A stretch of 10,576 nt of DNA from Campylobacterota bacterium (GCA_003561815.1 PWVP01000152.1:1-10576), one strand, 5' to 3'. Shown: positions 1 to 7,142, counted from the stretch's first letter. Translations and numbers: made by a program. The notes: generated by a model not told the origin, from the letters alone.

Positions 1-342
1 CAGCGTATCGTTGCGGCGTACGAGCGTCTCAAAAAGCGCCAGATTACCCAAAAAACCGCTGCCGATCACCAGCGCCGACTCGAAGCGGTGCGTACGGGTT
101 AAAAACCGCTCAAACTCAGCATGGATGGGGTGATACCCGCTAACCAGCTGCGAGGCTTTAGGGCCGTAGCAGCCGTAACTTTTAAGGCTCTGAACCGCCC
201 TTTTAAAGAGCCGTTTTTTATGGGCTAAACCGAGGTAGTCATTGGAGGCGAGGTCGATCGCTTCGGGATGATCCGCGTGAAACATTCGGCGCTCTCGAAA
301 CCGTCCGGCTCGCTTGAGGGCGGCCAACTCCCGCTCAAACAT
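1..342 (-). CDS. BioF-like PLP-dependent acyltransferase (N-terminal 114 residues, cut by left edge)
   Basis: This is the N-terminal part of a fold-type I PLP enzyme of the alpha-oxoamine synthase group (8-amino-7-oxononanoate synthase, BioF, and relatives), which condense an amino acid with an acyl thioester. The signature LASNDYLGLA lies at residues 31-40. The substrate/PLP-pocket block follows at about 56-74 (SYGCYGPKASQLVSGYHPIH), then FESALVIGSGFLGNLALFE at about 87-105. The PLP-binding lysine and the C-terminal domain lie beyond the left edge. The ATG at 342-340 is preceded by GGAG at a short spacing and overlaps the maf stop by 8 bases, so the two are translationally coupled. KAS..VSGYH departs from the usual GSGGSR..GNH of true BioF, so the acyl substrate, and whether the product is biotin, are uncertain. 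It may be a paralogue generically annotated as an aminotransferase. Confidence 0.88.
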   Translation of the reverse strand, partial: MFERELAALKRAGRFRERRMFHADHPEAIDLASNDYLGLAHKKRLFKRAVQSLKSYGCYGPKASQLVSGYHPIHAEFERFLTRTHRFESALVIGSGFLGNLALFETLVRRNDTL

Positions 343-895
343 CTCTCTCCAAAAAGGGGCGAACCACCTCCAGTGTCATCCCCAGTGCCGTGGATTCGTA
401 GCCCTCCACCTGCCGGATATAGGGCTTACAAAACCCCTCTACCATGCAGCCGCCCGCCTTATCGCGCCAGAGCCCGCTTTGCAGATAACGCTCCAGATCG
501 GCTGGGTCAAACGGGGCGAAGCGGTAGGTGGTGACACTGAGATCCACCAGGTGCAGACGGGCCGTGTGTAAGATGGTGCAGGTAAGAATCGCGATCGCAT
601 GACCGCTTTGGCGCAGTAGAGTCTCCCGTGCCTGATGGATATCTTTCGGTTTTCTCAAGATACTCTCATCGGCAGTGACCACCGTATCGGCGCAGAGAAT
701 GGGCATATCTTCGCCATAAAGCTTCAGGGCCGAGGCGGTTTTGCCCTCGGTGGCGTGGTAGACAAAGGCGCGCGGACAGCTGTGCTCAAGCGCCTCCTCA
801 TCAAACTCACCCGGCGACTGCACAAATTCGATACCTGCCCGTTTGAGCATCTTCGCACGGGTTTGCGACGCGCTGGCTAGTCGGATCGTACTCAC
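335..895 (-). CDS. maf: Maf family nucleoside triphosphate pyrophosphatase
   Basis: A 186-residue protein of the Maf/YhdE/YceF family. These cytosolic enzymes hydrolyse non-canonical or selected canonical NTPs to NMP and pyrophosphate, and the family was historically linked to septum inhibition. The N-terminal LASASQTRAKML block (residues 6-17) corresponds to the family SxSPRRxxLL motif. ADTVV with Asp70 is the catalytic acidic motif. KP at 82-83 and DKAGG at 145-149 match further conserved positions, and the end reads GYESTALGMTLEVV, the epsilon-type variant of the usual GDYSNVVGLPL. The start is GTG at 895-893, preceded by CGGAG (907-903) with a 7-base spacer; no ATG fits. It lies downstream of alaS, a pairing seen in Campylobacterota, and overlaps the BioF-like gene by 8 bases. 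It is unrelated to the flagellar Maf protein at 3695-5584 despite the shared name. Which subfamily substrate it prefers is not readable from sequence alone. Confidence 0.9.
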   Translation of the reverse strand: MSTIRLASASQTRAKMLKRAGIEFVQSPGEFDEEALEHSCPRAFVYHATEGKTASALKLYGEDMPILCADTVVTADESILRKPKDIHQARETLLRQSGHAIAILTCTILHTARLHLVDLSVTTYRFAPFDPADLERYLQSGLWRDKAGGCMVEGFCKPYIRQVEGYESTALGMTLEVVRPFLERDV

Positions 896-902
896 TCAAA
901 CA

Positions 903-907
903 CTCCG
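903..907 (-). promoter_or_regulatory. Ribosome binding site of maf (fixes a GTG start)
   Basis: CGGAG reads on the minus strand at 907-903, seven bases before the GTG at 895-893. It is the only good Shine-Dalgarno match near the N-terminal family motif and supports the GTG as the true start. Confidence 0.6.
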
Positions 908-927
908 AATCATAAGGGGAATCAAAA

Positions 928-1059
928 GCGCCAAAGGCGCGTGAGCCCGCTGTCGCCAGCGACACGCAAACGAAGTGCGCGTCTGACGATGGCAGATGCC
1001 CTTTGGGTGCTGAAGCGTCCTCAGCGGAAGCGTAGCCCTCGAAGCTTTGCTTTGAGGGC
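928..1059. repeat. Array of short stem-loops in the alaS-maf intergenic region
   Basis: The non-coding gap between alaS and maf is almost entirely inverted repeats. Seen directly: GCGCC-AAA-GGCGC (928-940); TGTCG-CCAG-CGACA (951-964); CGCA-N7-TGCG (965-979); CCC-TTT-GGG (999-1007); GCTGA-N7-TCAGC (1009-1025); and GCCCTC..GAGGGC (1035-1059), whose inner arms GAAGC-TTT-GCTTT extend it to about 11 pairs including one G-T. Three loops are AAA or TTT triplets. GAAGCGT also recurs at 1012 and 1027, with GAAGCTT at 1041 (spacing 15 and 14). No run of T follows any stem in the direction of the genes, so these are not canonical intrinsic terminators. Candidates are a dispersed REP-like repeat, a processing or stabilising element between alaS and maf, or a small structured RNA. 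Sequence alone does not choose between them. Confidence 0.6.
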
Positions 1060-1081
1060 GTATAATCAAGTGGATCACCGC

Positions 1082-3634
1082 TTAGCCGATTGCTTCTTTC
1101 AGCAGGGTGATCGCTTTGGCTTTGGCCGCTTCGATCGCGTTGGCGTCTGTACCGCCGCCGCTGGCGAAGTCGTCGCGTCCGCCCCCTTTGCCCCCCAGTT
1201 CGGCGGCCACTTCGCGAATCCACGCCCCCGCTTTGATTGGCGCGTTTTTCACCCCGGCGGTGCAGCTGACTTTGTTCTCTTTAACCATAAAGATCAGCAC
1301 CGCCACGCGCTCATGGCGATTTTTCAGATCATCGACGATCTGCTTGGGATCCCCCGCTTCGAGGGTGTCGATCACCACCGTCACCCCGCCGATACTTTCC
1401 GTAGCCAGCGCCTTTTCTGACTGGTTGGCCAGTACTTCGATCTCTTTTTTCAGATCGCGAATCTGGCCCTGGATCCGCTCCACGGCCGCAATCGGGTCGG
1501 GGGATTTAAGCCGCGCTTTGAGCGTTTCGATGACGCTGCGCTGATCGCGCAGATAGGCGTAGGCCTGATCGCTCACCACCGCTTCGATCCGGCGCACTCC
1601 GGCACTCACCCCGGACTCTTTGGTGATCACAAACAGTCCGATCTCGCTGGTGTTGGCCACATGCAGTCCGCCACACAGCTCGATGCTCTCCTCGCCAAAA
1701 TCCACCACCCGAACCGTCTCGCCGTACTTTTCGCCAAAGAGCGCCTTAGCCCCCGCTTCGCGCGCCTGTTCGATACTCATCTGCCGCACCTGCGCCTGGC
1801 GCGCCTCACTGATAAGCTGATTGACCCGCTTTTCGATTGCATCAAGCTGCTCGGCACTGAGCGCTTTAGGGTAGTCAAAATCAAAGCGCAGCCGCGCGGC
1901 ATCGACTGAGGAGCCCGCCTGGGTGGCGTTTTCGCCCAGAATCTCACACAGCGCACTGTGGAGCAGATGGGTCGCGCTGTGGTGACGGGCACTCAAGCGC
2001 CGCTCACGACTCACCACTGCCTGAACCCTCTGACCCGGCTTTAGGGTCGTCTGTGCTTTGATCTGCGAAAGATTGAGGCCAAAAAATCTCTCGGTGGCCA
2101 ACACCTCAGCGACCCCCTCGAGTGCACCCTTTTCACCCGCCTGACCGCCACCGGTGGCGTAAAAAGGGGTCTCTTTTAAGAGTACCCAGCCGCTCTGATC
2201 CGCTGCGATCGCATCGGCGTGTCGAAAGTGATCGTCCAAAAGAGCCAGCACTTCGGTGGTGTGTTCACTCTGGTCATAGCCCACAAACCGGTTTTCGCCA
2301 AATCGCTCCAGCAGCTCTTTAAAGTCGCCATCTTTGGCCGCATCGCCGCTGCCTTTCCAGGCCGCTTTGGCCATCTGGCGCTGGTGATCCATCGCCTTTT
2401 CAAACCCTTCGATATCGAGTCGGATATGGTGGCTGCGGAGCATATCCTGTGTCAGATCGAGCGGAAAGCCGTAGGTATCGTAGAGTTTAAAGGCCGCCTC
2501 CCCGCTAAAGATCGCTTCGCCTTTAGCCAGCTCTTCGTTAAAGAGCTTCATGCCGTTTTCCAGGGTGGTGAAGAAGCGCTCCTCCTCGAGCTTAATCTGC
2601 TCGCTCACCCGATCGGCTGTCTCGAGCAGGTAGCCGTATCCGCGCCCCATCATCTGCGCCAGGGTCGGCACCAGCCGGTAGAGAAAGGGCGCTTTCATCC
2701 CCAGCAGATAGCCGTGGCGCACCGCCCGGCGCAGAATCCGGCGCAGCACATAGCCGCGCCCCTCTTTATCGAAATGGACCCCCTGAGCGAGCAGGAAGGT
2801 AACCGCGCGGATATGATCGGCGATCACCCGGTGGCTTGCCCCTTGGCTATCGGGGCTATAAGGCTGTGCGGTGATGGTGGCGATCGCCTCGATCAGCGGT
2901 TTAAAGAGGCTGCTGTCGTAGTTGTTAAACACCCCCTCTTTCACCGCCGTGATGCGCTCAAGCCCCATGCCGGTATCGATGGAGGGTTTGGGCAGTGGAT
3001 GGAGCACCCCCTTCTCATCGCGGTTATACTGCATAAAGACCAGATTCCACACCTCTAAGAAGCGATCGCCTTCGCCGCCGAAGGTGTCCTCCGGGCCGTT
3101 AAAGTGCTCTGCACCCTGATCGAAGTAGATCTCGCTACAGGGGCCACACGGGCCGGTATCGCCCATCTGCCAGAAGTTATCGGCATCCCCCATCCGCTCA
3201 ATCCGATCGGCGGGCACATAGTTTAACCAGATCTGCTCAGCCTCATCATCACTCTCATGAACCGAGATGTAGAGCTTCTCTTTAGGCAGTGCGATCACCT
3301 CGGTGAGAAAGTGCCAGGCGTGGGCAATCGCTTCGGCTTTAAAGTAGTCGCCAAAGCTGAAGTTACCCAGCATCTCGAAGAAGGTGTGGTGCCGCGCGGT
3401 GTAGCCGACATTCTCCAGATCGTTGTGTTTGCCCCCCGCGCGCAGACAGGTCTGGCTGCTAACGGCTCTGGGGGGATTGGGTGCGGGCACCTCTCCGACG
3501 AAGATCGGCTTAAACGGCACCATTCCGGCGTTGGTAAAAAGCAGCGTCGGGTCATCGGGAATCAGCGGGGCGCTCTTAATCACCTGATGATCCTGATTCT
3601 CAAAGTAGTCCAAAAAAGCTTGTCGGATATCCAC
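1082..3634 (-). CDS. alaS: Alanyl-tRNA synthetase
   Basis: AlaRS charges tRNA-Ala with alanine in the cytosol and removes misattached serine or glycine. The 850-residue protein is full length for the family. The class II catalytic domain shows motif 2 (RHHTFFEMLGNFSFGDYF, residues 81-98), DTGPCGPCSEIYFD (159-172) and motif 3 (GMGLERITAV, 222-231). The editing domain carries the zinc/catalytic set HSATH (552-556) and CGGLH (654-658), so proofreading looks intact. The C-terminal DHHA1/C-Ala domain ends with GGKGGGRDDFASGGG (814-828). I choose the GTG at 3634-3632 because GAGGGG lies 7 bases upstream and family members begin at xDIRQxFLDYF; an in-frame TTG at 3685 would add 17 residues unlike the family. 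The stop is TAA at 1084-1082. It follows the flagellar Maf gene by 60 bases and probably has its own promoter, but none is strong. Confidence 0.97.
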   Translation of the reverse strand: MDIRQAFLDYFENQDHQVIKSAPLIPDDPTLLFTNAGMVPFKPIFVGEVPAPNPPRAVSSQTCLRAGGKHNDLENVGYTARHHTFFEMLGNFSFGDYFKAEAIAHAWHFLTEVIALPKEKLYISVHESDDEAEQIWLNYVPADRIERMGDADNFWQMGDTGPCGPCSEIYFDQGAEHFNGPEDTFGGEGDRFLEVWNLVFMQYNRDEKGVLHPLPKPSIDTGMGLERITAVKEGVFNNYDSSLFKPLIEAIATITAQPYSPDSQGASHRVIADHIRAVTFLLAQGVHFDKEGRGYVLRRILRRAVRHGYLLGMKAPFLYRLVPTLAQMMGRGYGYLLETADRVSEQIKLEEERFFTTLENGMKLFNEELAKGEAIFSGEAAFKLYDTYGFPLDLTQDMLRSHHIRLDIEGFEKAMDHQRQMAKAAWKGSGDAAKDGDFKELLERFGENRFVGYDQSEHTTEVLALLDDHFRHADAIAADQSGWVLLKETPFYATGGGQAGEKGALEGVAEVLATERFFGLNLSQIKAQTTLKPGQRVQAVVSRERRLSARHHSATHLLHSALCEILGENATQAGSSVDAARLRFDFDYPKALSAEQLDAIEKRVNQLISEARQAQVRQMSIEQAREAGAKALFGEKYGETVRVVDFGEESIELCGGLHVANTSEIGLFVITKESGVSAGVRRIEAVVSDQAYAYLRDQRSVIETLKARLKSPDPIAAVERIQGQIRDLKKEIEVLANQSEKALATESIGGVTVVIDTLEAGDPKQIVDDLKNRHERVAVLIFMVKENKVSCTAGVKNAPIKAGAWIREVAAELGGKGGGRDDFASGGGTDANAIEAAKAKAITLLKEAIG

Positions 3635-3641
3635 TGGTCTT

Positions 3642-3647
3642 CCCCTC
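3642..3647 (-). promoter_or_regulatory. Ribosome binding site of alaS (decides the start)
   Basis: GAGGGG on the minus strand (3647-3642) stands seven bases before GTG 3634-3632. It selects this start over the in-frame TTG at 3685. Confidence 0.65.
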
Positions 3648-3664
3648 ACATGATAAAGGGTTCG

Positions 3665-3670
3665 ATCATA
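3665..3670 (-). promoter_or_regulatory. Possible -10 element for alaS
   Basis: TATGAT reads on the minus strand at 3670-3665, which would give a leader of about 24 bases before the GTG. No acceptable -35 hexamer sits 16-18 bases upstream. It is offered only because alaS should not depend solely on a flagellar promoter, and the match is weak. Confidence 0.25.
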
Positions 3671-3675
3671 GCCCA

Positions 3676-3703
3676 AAAGCCCCAAAGAGAGGCTTTATTT
3701 TTT
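3676..3703 (+). terminator. Intrinsic terminator-like hairpin, best formed on the plus strand
   Basis: AAAGCC (3676-3681) pairs with GGCTTT (3691-3696). On the plus strand it is followed by ATTTTTT (3697-3703), which gives the classic stem plus U-tract layout. Read on the minus strand, the stem is slightly longer (a G-T pair replaces a C-A mismatch), but only four T's follow before GGG. It overlaps the stop codon of the minus-strand flagellar Maf gene (3697-3695). All annotated genes here run on the minus strand, so the better-formed orientation would stop antisense transcription. Weak bidirectional function is possible. Confidence 0.45.
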
Positions 3704-5584
3704 GTGCGACTCCAAAAGGGCCAGTTGCGCTTCGATCGCGCCGCGTACACTAAAGAGCCAGAGGCGGTGGGCGAAGAGGTACTCAAGATTGAGGCGATCC
3801 TCCTCGGCTCGGTTTTGAACCGGCGTGACCACGATGCGGGCGATATCGAGCTCTTGATTGATTACCAGCCCTCGCAAACTCTCCCAGAAAAACTTCTTAA
3901 AGTCGGGATCCTCAAGCCGCTTTTTAAAGCGATCGATCTCGGCTACCCGCTCTCGGATCGCCCCAAAGTCGGCCTGTTTAGCCTGCTCCTCTTTAGAGAG
4001 CTTCTCCAGATCCAGACAGAGGGCGGCTACCGCCTCTTGCAGCGGAATCAGCGTCTTTAGAGTTTCCAGCCCGTTTTCGCGCATCGCCTCCAGGCGCGCC
4101 TGGGTGTGATCGAGAAAGCGGCTTTGCTCCTTTGGGCTGAGCGGCTTGAGTTTGAGCGGCTTTTTGATAAATCCCCTATCCACATAGCGATCGATCACCT
4201 CACGAAAGGGCATATCGATCGCCCCGTCGATGTGACACCCCCCTTCGGTGGCATCGATCGTCTCCATCTGGTGACGGGTCTCGGCGATATTCTGGATAAA
4301 GAAGTTGCGAAACAGCACCCAGGTGTCGTTGGTGCGCACCTGGCCTTCGCCCCCCCAGGCAGGCAGGTAGATGCGCTCCTCCTTCTCCATCCGCTTAACG
4401 ACGCTGGGATCCCGTTCACTAAAGAGGTGATCGCTCGCGTGGGTGGCGCGCTCATCGGCGCTGTAGGCGAGATCCTGACCCAAAAGCACCACCCGTTTAA
4501 AGCCGAGCAGAAAGGCGAGCTCATAGGCGAGATTGGCCGCACTCATGCCGATACCCGCATAGCCGAACTTCTCCAGCTCAAAGGCGACCATATAGCCAAA
4601 GGGGCGCAGAATAATGCTCCGTGTTCCCTTCACAGCGGTGATCACATCGCGGTGCTGCACAGCGCTGAGGGCAAAACAGCCGACCTGTTTTTGAAACGCT
4701 TCGCTGCTCTTTTTAAAGAACTCCGCGGTGAGCGGTACGCGCTCTAAAGAGGTGACGATATCGGGCACAATGCCCCATTTTTCTAAAATCGGCAAGCTCG
4801 CATCGACGCTGATAATCGTCACATGAGAAGCGATCTCCTTTAAGAGCGGCAGCTGCTTAGTCAGCGACGGGCCGGTGGCGACGGTGATGGCCAGCGGGCT
4901 GTTTTTGCCCTTTTGGCGCAGCTGCGAAAAGGGGGTGGCGGTGAGCAGATCGGGCAGATTGGCCAGGAAGTGGTCGACACCGATCAGTGAATCCTCCAGA
5001 TCGTTGCCGTGGCTTTTAACCGTCTGGATAATGGCGTGGATCAGCCTTTGGTTCACCTGCTCAATCTGACTCTGGTAGCGGTGGTAGAAGTTGATCGGCA
5101 TGTGCAGATCGTAGAGCTTGAGATAGACGCTAAAGCCCGGCAGCCTGGTCAGGCTCATCGCCAGATGGCCGTCAAGATCCTCTGGATGGATCAGTACCAG
5201 CCGCAGTGATGTGATCGCCTCGGAGAAGTCGTTAAGATGCAGGGCGATAAAGAGAATCTCCACCTCCGGCTCAAACACCACCAGATGCTGATGGGCGGGG
5301 TTTTTCAGTAGCGTCTGGATTAAAAAGCCGTTACCCAGCCCGAAAAGACACAAAAAGGGGTATTTATAAAGGGGGGCGAAGGATTGAAGCTGGCGGTTGA
5401 GATCCTCAACCGGTTTCTCATAGAGCGGCAGATGATCGATCACATCGATGAGGTTGACCTCTAGCGGATCGCTTCCGGCAAACACCTCAAAGCGGCTGTT
5501 GGCCTCAACCGACTCCAGGCGCTTGTAGAGCTCGGGGTTGATGCTCTTAAGCGCCTGGAGATTTTTGTGATAGATCGCCTCCAC
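3695..5584 (-). CDS. Motility-associated Maf/DUF115 protein, putative flagellin glycosyltransferase
   Basis: A 629-residue cytosolic protein of the Maf family with the DUF115 (MAF_flag10) domain. Family members in Campylobacter, Helicobacter, Aeromonas and others are needed for flagellin glycosylation with nonulosonic acids (pseudaminic or legionaminic type), and the core resembles sialyltransferase-like folds. An N-terminal domain spans about 1-200, including FGLGNGFLIQ (81-90) and VVFEPEVEI (102-110). The DUF115 core spans about 225-460, with ATGPS (236-240), SVDASLPIL (259-267), PDIVTSLERVP (274-284), GQDLAY (369-374) and NDTW (419-422). The C-terminus is charged and helical. The start is GTG at 5584-5582, immediately after the flagellin TAA; the only upstream purine block, AAGG, is about 12 bases away, so translation probably depends on coupling to flagellin. 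The donor sugar cannot be told, since no sugar biosynthesis genes are in view. Glycosyltransferase activity is inferred from the family. Confidence 0.9.
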   Translation of the reverse strand: MEAIYHKNLQALKSINPELYKRLESVEANSRFEVFAGSDPLEVNLIDVIDHLPLYEKPVEDLNRQLQSFAPLYKYPFLCLFGLGNGFLIQTLLKNPAHQHLVVFEPEVEILFIALHLNDFSEAITSLRLVLIHPEDLDGHLAMSLTRLPGFSVYLKLYDLHMPINFYHRYQSQIEQVNQRLIHAIIQTVKSHGNDLEDSLIGVDHFLANLPDLLTATPFSQLRQKGKNSPLAITVATGPSLTKQLPLLKEIASHVTIISVDASLPILEKWGIVPDIVTSLERVPLTAEFFKKSSEAFQKQVGCFALSAVQHRDVITAVKGTRSIILRPFGYMVAFELEKFGYAGIGMSAANLAYELAFLLGFKRVVLLGQDLAYSADERATHASDHLFSERDPSVVKRMEKEERIYLPAWGGEGQVRTNDTWVLFRNFFIQNIAETRHQMETIDATEGGCHIDGAIDMPFREVIDRYVDRGFIKKPLKLKPLSPKEQSRFLDHTQARLEAMRENGLETLKTLIPLQEAVAALCLDLEKLSKEEQAKQADFGAIRERVAEIDRFKKRLEDPDFKKFFWESLRGLVINQELDIARIVVTPVQNRAEEDRLNLEYLFAHRLWLFSVRGAIEAQLALLESHKK

Positions 5585-7084
5585 TTACTGCAGCAGCCTT
5601 AGGACATTCTCCTGAATCTGGTTGGCTTGAGACAGTGCGAAGCTGCCCGATTGAGCAAGGATGCTCTGTTTGGAGAAGTTGGAGCTCTCTTCACCGAAGT
5701 CGAGATCGCGGATGGTGGACTCTGCGGCCTGGACATTCACCCGGGTGTTGGAGACATTGTTGATGGTCACTTCGATCTGGTTCTGCACCGCACCGATATC
5801 GGCCCGGATCTCATCGAGCAGCTGCAGGGCTGAATCGGCGATATCCATCGTCATCATCGCCCCCTGACGGGTGGTCACCCCGACGCCCAGATTCTGGCCC
5901 GCTGCGGCGGATTGTACGGCGTTGGCAAAAGCCCCGGCCGCTGCGCCCTGAAGCGCACTGAAGTTGCCCACCACATCCTGCATATTGGAGAAGGATTGAT
6001 AGCCGTTGGAGTTGATCACATCGGCGAGGCTTCCGGTGGCGGTGTAGTTGATATCCCGTGCGGTGTTGTGCGTCAGACTCAAGCGGCCGTAGTTCTCATG
6101 GGCGGATGCAGAGATATCGCCCAGCTGAAGCAGGTTGCCCCCCTCATCGGAGGAGACATGGATCCCGCGGCCATCACGGCTGGTGAAGTTGATCCGCCCC
6201 TGCTCATCGATACTGGCGGTAACGCCGGTGAGCATGGTAAAGGAGTTGACCGCGTTGACCAGGTTGCCGTTGCGATCGTTATCCTCCAGCCCCTCGATAT
6301 CGCCGATCTGAATACCGTTGATATTGAGGTTACGGACGGTGCCGCCCTGAACCGCCTCTTCGCCGGTGGATTGGACGCTAAAGTGCGCCCTTGAGCCGAT
6401 CACATCACTGACTTTGTTGATCGCCTCTGCCAGGGCCCCCACACCGGTTCCGGCGCTGTAGGAGATCTTCACGCTCTCAAGCTGAATCGGAGCGGCGCCG
6501 GTGGGGCTTTGGAAGGTCAGAACCGTTTCAGAAGAGGCGGTGATGGTGGCGGTGGTCTCAAACCGCACACCACCGATTTTGCTCGCAAGGGTGGAGCCGA
6601 TGGAGGCGTTGACCGTCTCGTTTGAGAAGGCGCCGATCTGGAACTCTTTATTGATAAAGCTTCCAGCCAGCAGCTTCATGCCGTTAAAGCTGGTCTGCAG
6701 CGCGATGTTGTTGAGCTGCTCGACCAGCCGCCCGATATCCCGCTGGATCGCCATACGGGAGGATTGGCTCTGGCCATCCTGGGCGGCCTGAATCGCTTTG
6801 GTTTTGATCGTATCGACGATCTTGATCTGCTCATCCATCGCCTTATCGGCGATCTGAATAATCCCGATCGCATCGTTGGCGTTTCGAACCGCCTGGCCCA
6901 GAGCGTTTGCCTGACTTCGGAGACTATCGGCGATCGCCATGCCGGAGCTGTCATCGGCCGCTTTATTGATTCGAAGGCCCGAAGAGAGCCGTGCGACCGA
7001 CTGATCGATCTCCCGGCTGGTCGCCTGTGAGTTGGTCAACGCATTCATCGATGCGATGTTGGTATTGATTTTTAAGAACCCCAT
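5585..7084 (-). CDS. Flagellin (FlaA/FlaB type, Campylobacterota-like)
   Basis: The major filament subunit of 499 residues, exported through the flagellar type III apparatus without a cleaved signal peptide. The N-terminal D0/D1 region (about 1-145) holds INTNIASMNAL, LSSGLRINKAADDSSGMAIAD and TIKTKAIQAAQDGQ, nearly as in Campylobacter/Helicobacter flagellins. That type lacks the TLR5-recognised sequence of enteric flagellins. A variable central region (about 150-370) includes a Flagellin_IN-like stretch around residues 245-315 and is rich in Ser/Thr available for glycosylation. The C-terminal D1/D0 ends AAESTIRDLDFGEES..SILAQSGSFALSQANQIQENVLRLLQ, again epsilon-like. I see no cysteine. The ATG at 7084-7082 follows TAAGGAG (7100-7094) with a 9-base spacer. 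A sigma-54-like promoter lies upstream at 7142-7126. flaA and flaB cannot be told apart here; sigma-54 control would resemble Campylobacter flaB. The next gene starts on the base after the stop, with no terminator between. Confidence 0.97.
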   Translation of the reverse strand: MGFLKINTNIASMNALTNSQATSREIDQSVARLSSGLRINKAADDSSGMAIADSLRSQANALGQAVRNANDAIGIIQIADKAMDEQIKIVDTIKTKAIQAAQDGQSQSSRMAIQRDIGRLVEQLNNIALQTSFNGMKLLAGSFINKEFQIGAFSNETVNASIGSTLASKIGGVRFETTATITASSETVLTFQSPTGAAPIQLESVKISYSAGTGVGALAEAINKVSDVIGSRAHFSVQSTGEEAVQGGTVRNLNINGIQIGDIEGLEDNDRNGNLVNAVNSFTMLTGVTASIDEQGRINFTSRDGRGIHVSSDEGGNLLQLGDISASAHENYGRLSLTHNTARDINYTATGSLADVINSNGYQSFSNMQDVVGNFSALQGAAAGAFANAVQSAAAGQNLGVGVTTRQGAMMTMDIADSALQLLDEIRADIGAVQNQIEVTINNVSNTRVNVQAAESTIRDLDFGEESSNFSKQSILAQSGSFALSQANQIQENVLRLLQ

Positions 7085-7093
7085 TTGGCCTCA

Positions 7094-7100
7094 CTCCTTA
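7094..7100 (-). promoter_or_regulatory. Strong ribosome binding site of flagellin
   Basis: TAAGGAG on the minus strand at 7100-7094 is a near-perfect Shine-Dalgarno sequence, nine bases before the ATG. It is consistent with a highly translated structural protein. Confidence 0.7.
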
Positions 7101-7125
7101 GGATTGGGTCGTTGCTACGGCTGGT

Positions 7126-7142
7126 AAGCATGGAGTGTTCCT
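7126..7142 (-). promoter_or_regulatory. Sigma-54 (RpoN) type -24/-12 promoter for flagellin
   Basis: The minus strand reads AGGAACACTCCATGCTT from 7142 to 7126. GG (7141-7140) and GC (7129-7128) are separated by exactly 10 bases, with AC after GG and TGCTT at the -12 end, close to the TGGCAC-N5-TTGCTT consensus. Initiation about 12 bases beyond the GC would give a leader of roughly 30 bases carrying the flagellin Shine-Dalgarno. RpoN with the FlgSR two-component system controls flagellar genes in Campylobacterota. No good sigma-28 site (TAAA-N15-GCCGATAA) was found in this gap. Confidence 0.65.

Noticed and set aside
909..914. TATGAT on the minus strand as a maf promoter -10
   Set aside because: Transcription would start around 902, inside or past the maf Shine-Dalgarno at 907-903.
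1035..1059. Intrinsic terminator of alaS at the largest hairpin
   Set aside because: The stem is strong, but on the minus strand it is followed by TACGCTTCC and not a T-run.
896..1078. Possible 60-residue protein on the minus strand in the alaS-maf gap
   Set aside because: It is Arg/Ser/Ala-rich with no Shine-Dalgarno and is explained by the GC-rich hairpin array. No family resemblance.
2219..3058. Long plus-strand open frame of 279 codons opposite alaS
   Set aside because: It lies wholly antisense to the conserved AlaRS catalytic region, has no recognisable domain or ribosome site, and is the kind of open frame expected opposite GC-biased coding DNA.
3648..3671. Seven-codon leader peptide (ATG at 3671-3669, ending TGA at 3650-3648) before alaS
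   Set aside because: There is no ribosome site, no alanine codons that would suggest attenuation, and this length arises easily by chance.
3635..3685. N-terminal extension of AlaRS from TTG at 3685
   Set aside because: The 17 extra residues do not match the family, and the GTG at 3634 has a good ribosome site at the right spacing.
3257..4747. Plus-strand open frames of 267 and 213 codons opposite alaS and the flagellar Maf gene
   Set aside because: Both overlap well-supported genes on the other strand, and their compositions look like reverse translations of those proteins. They are shadow frames.
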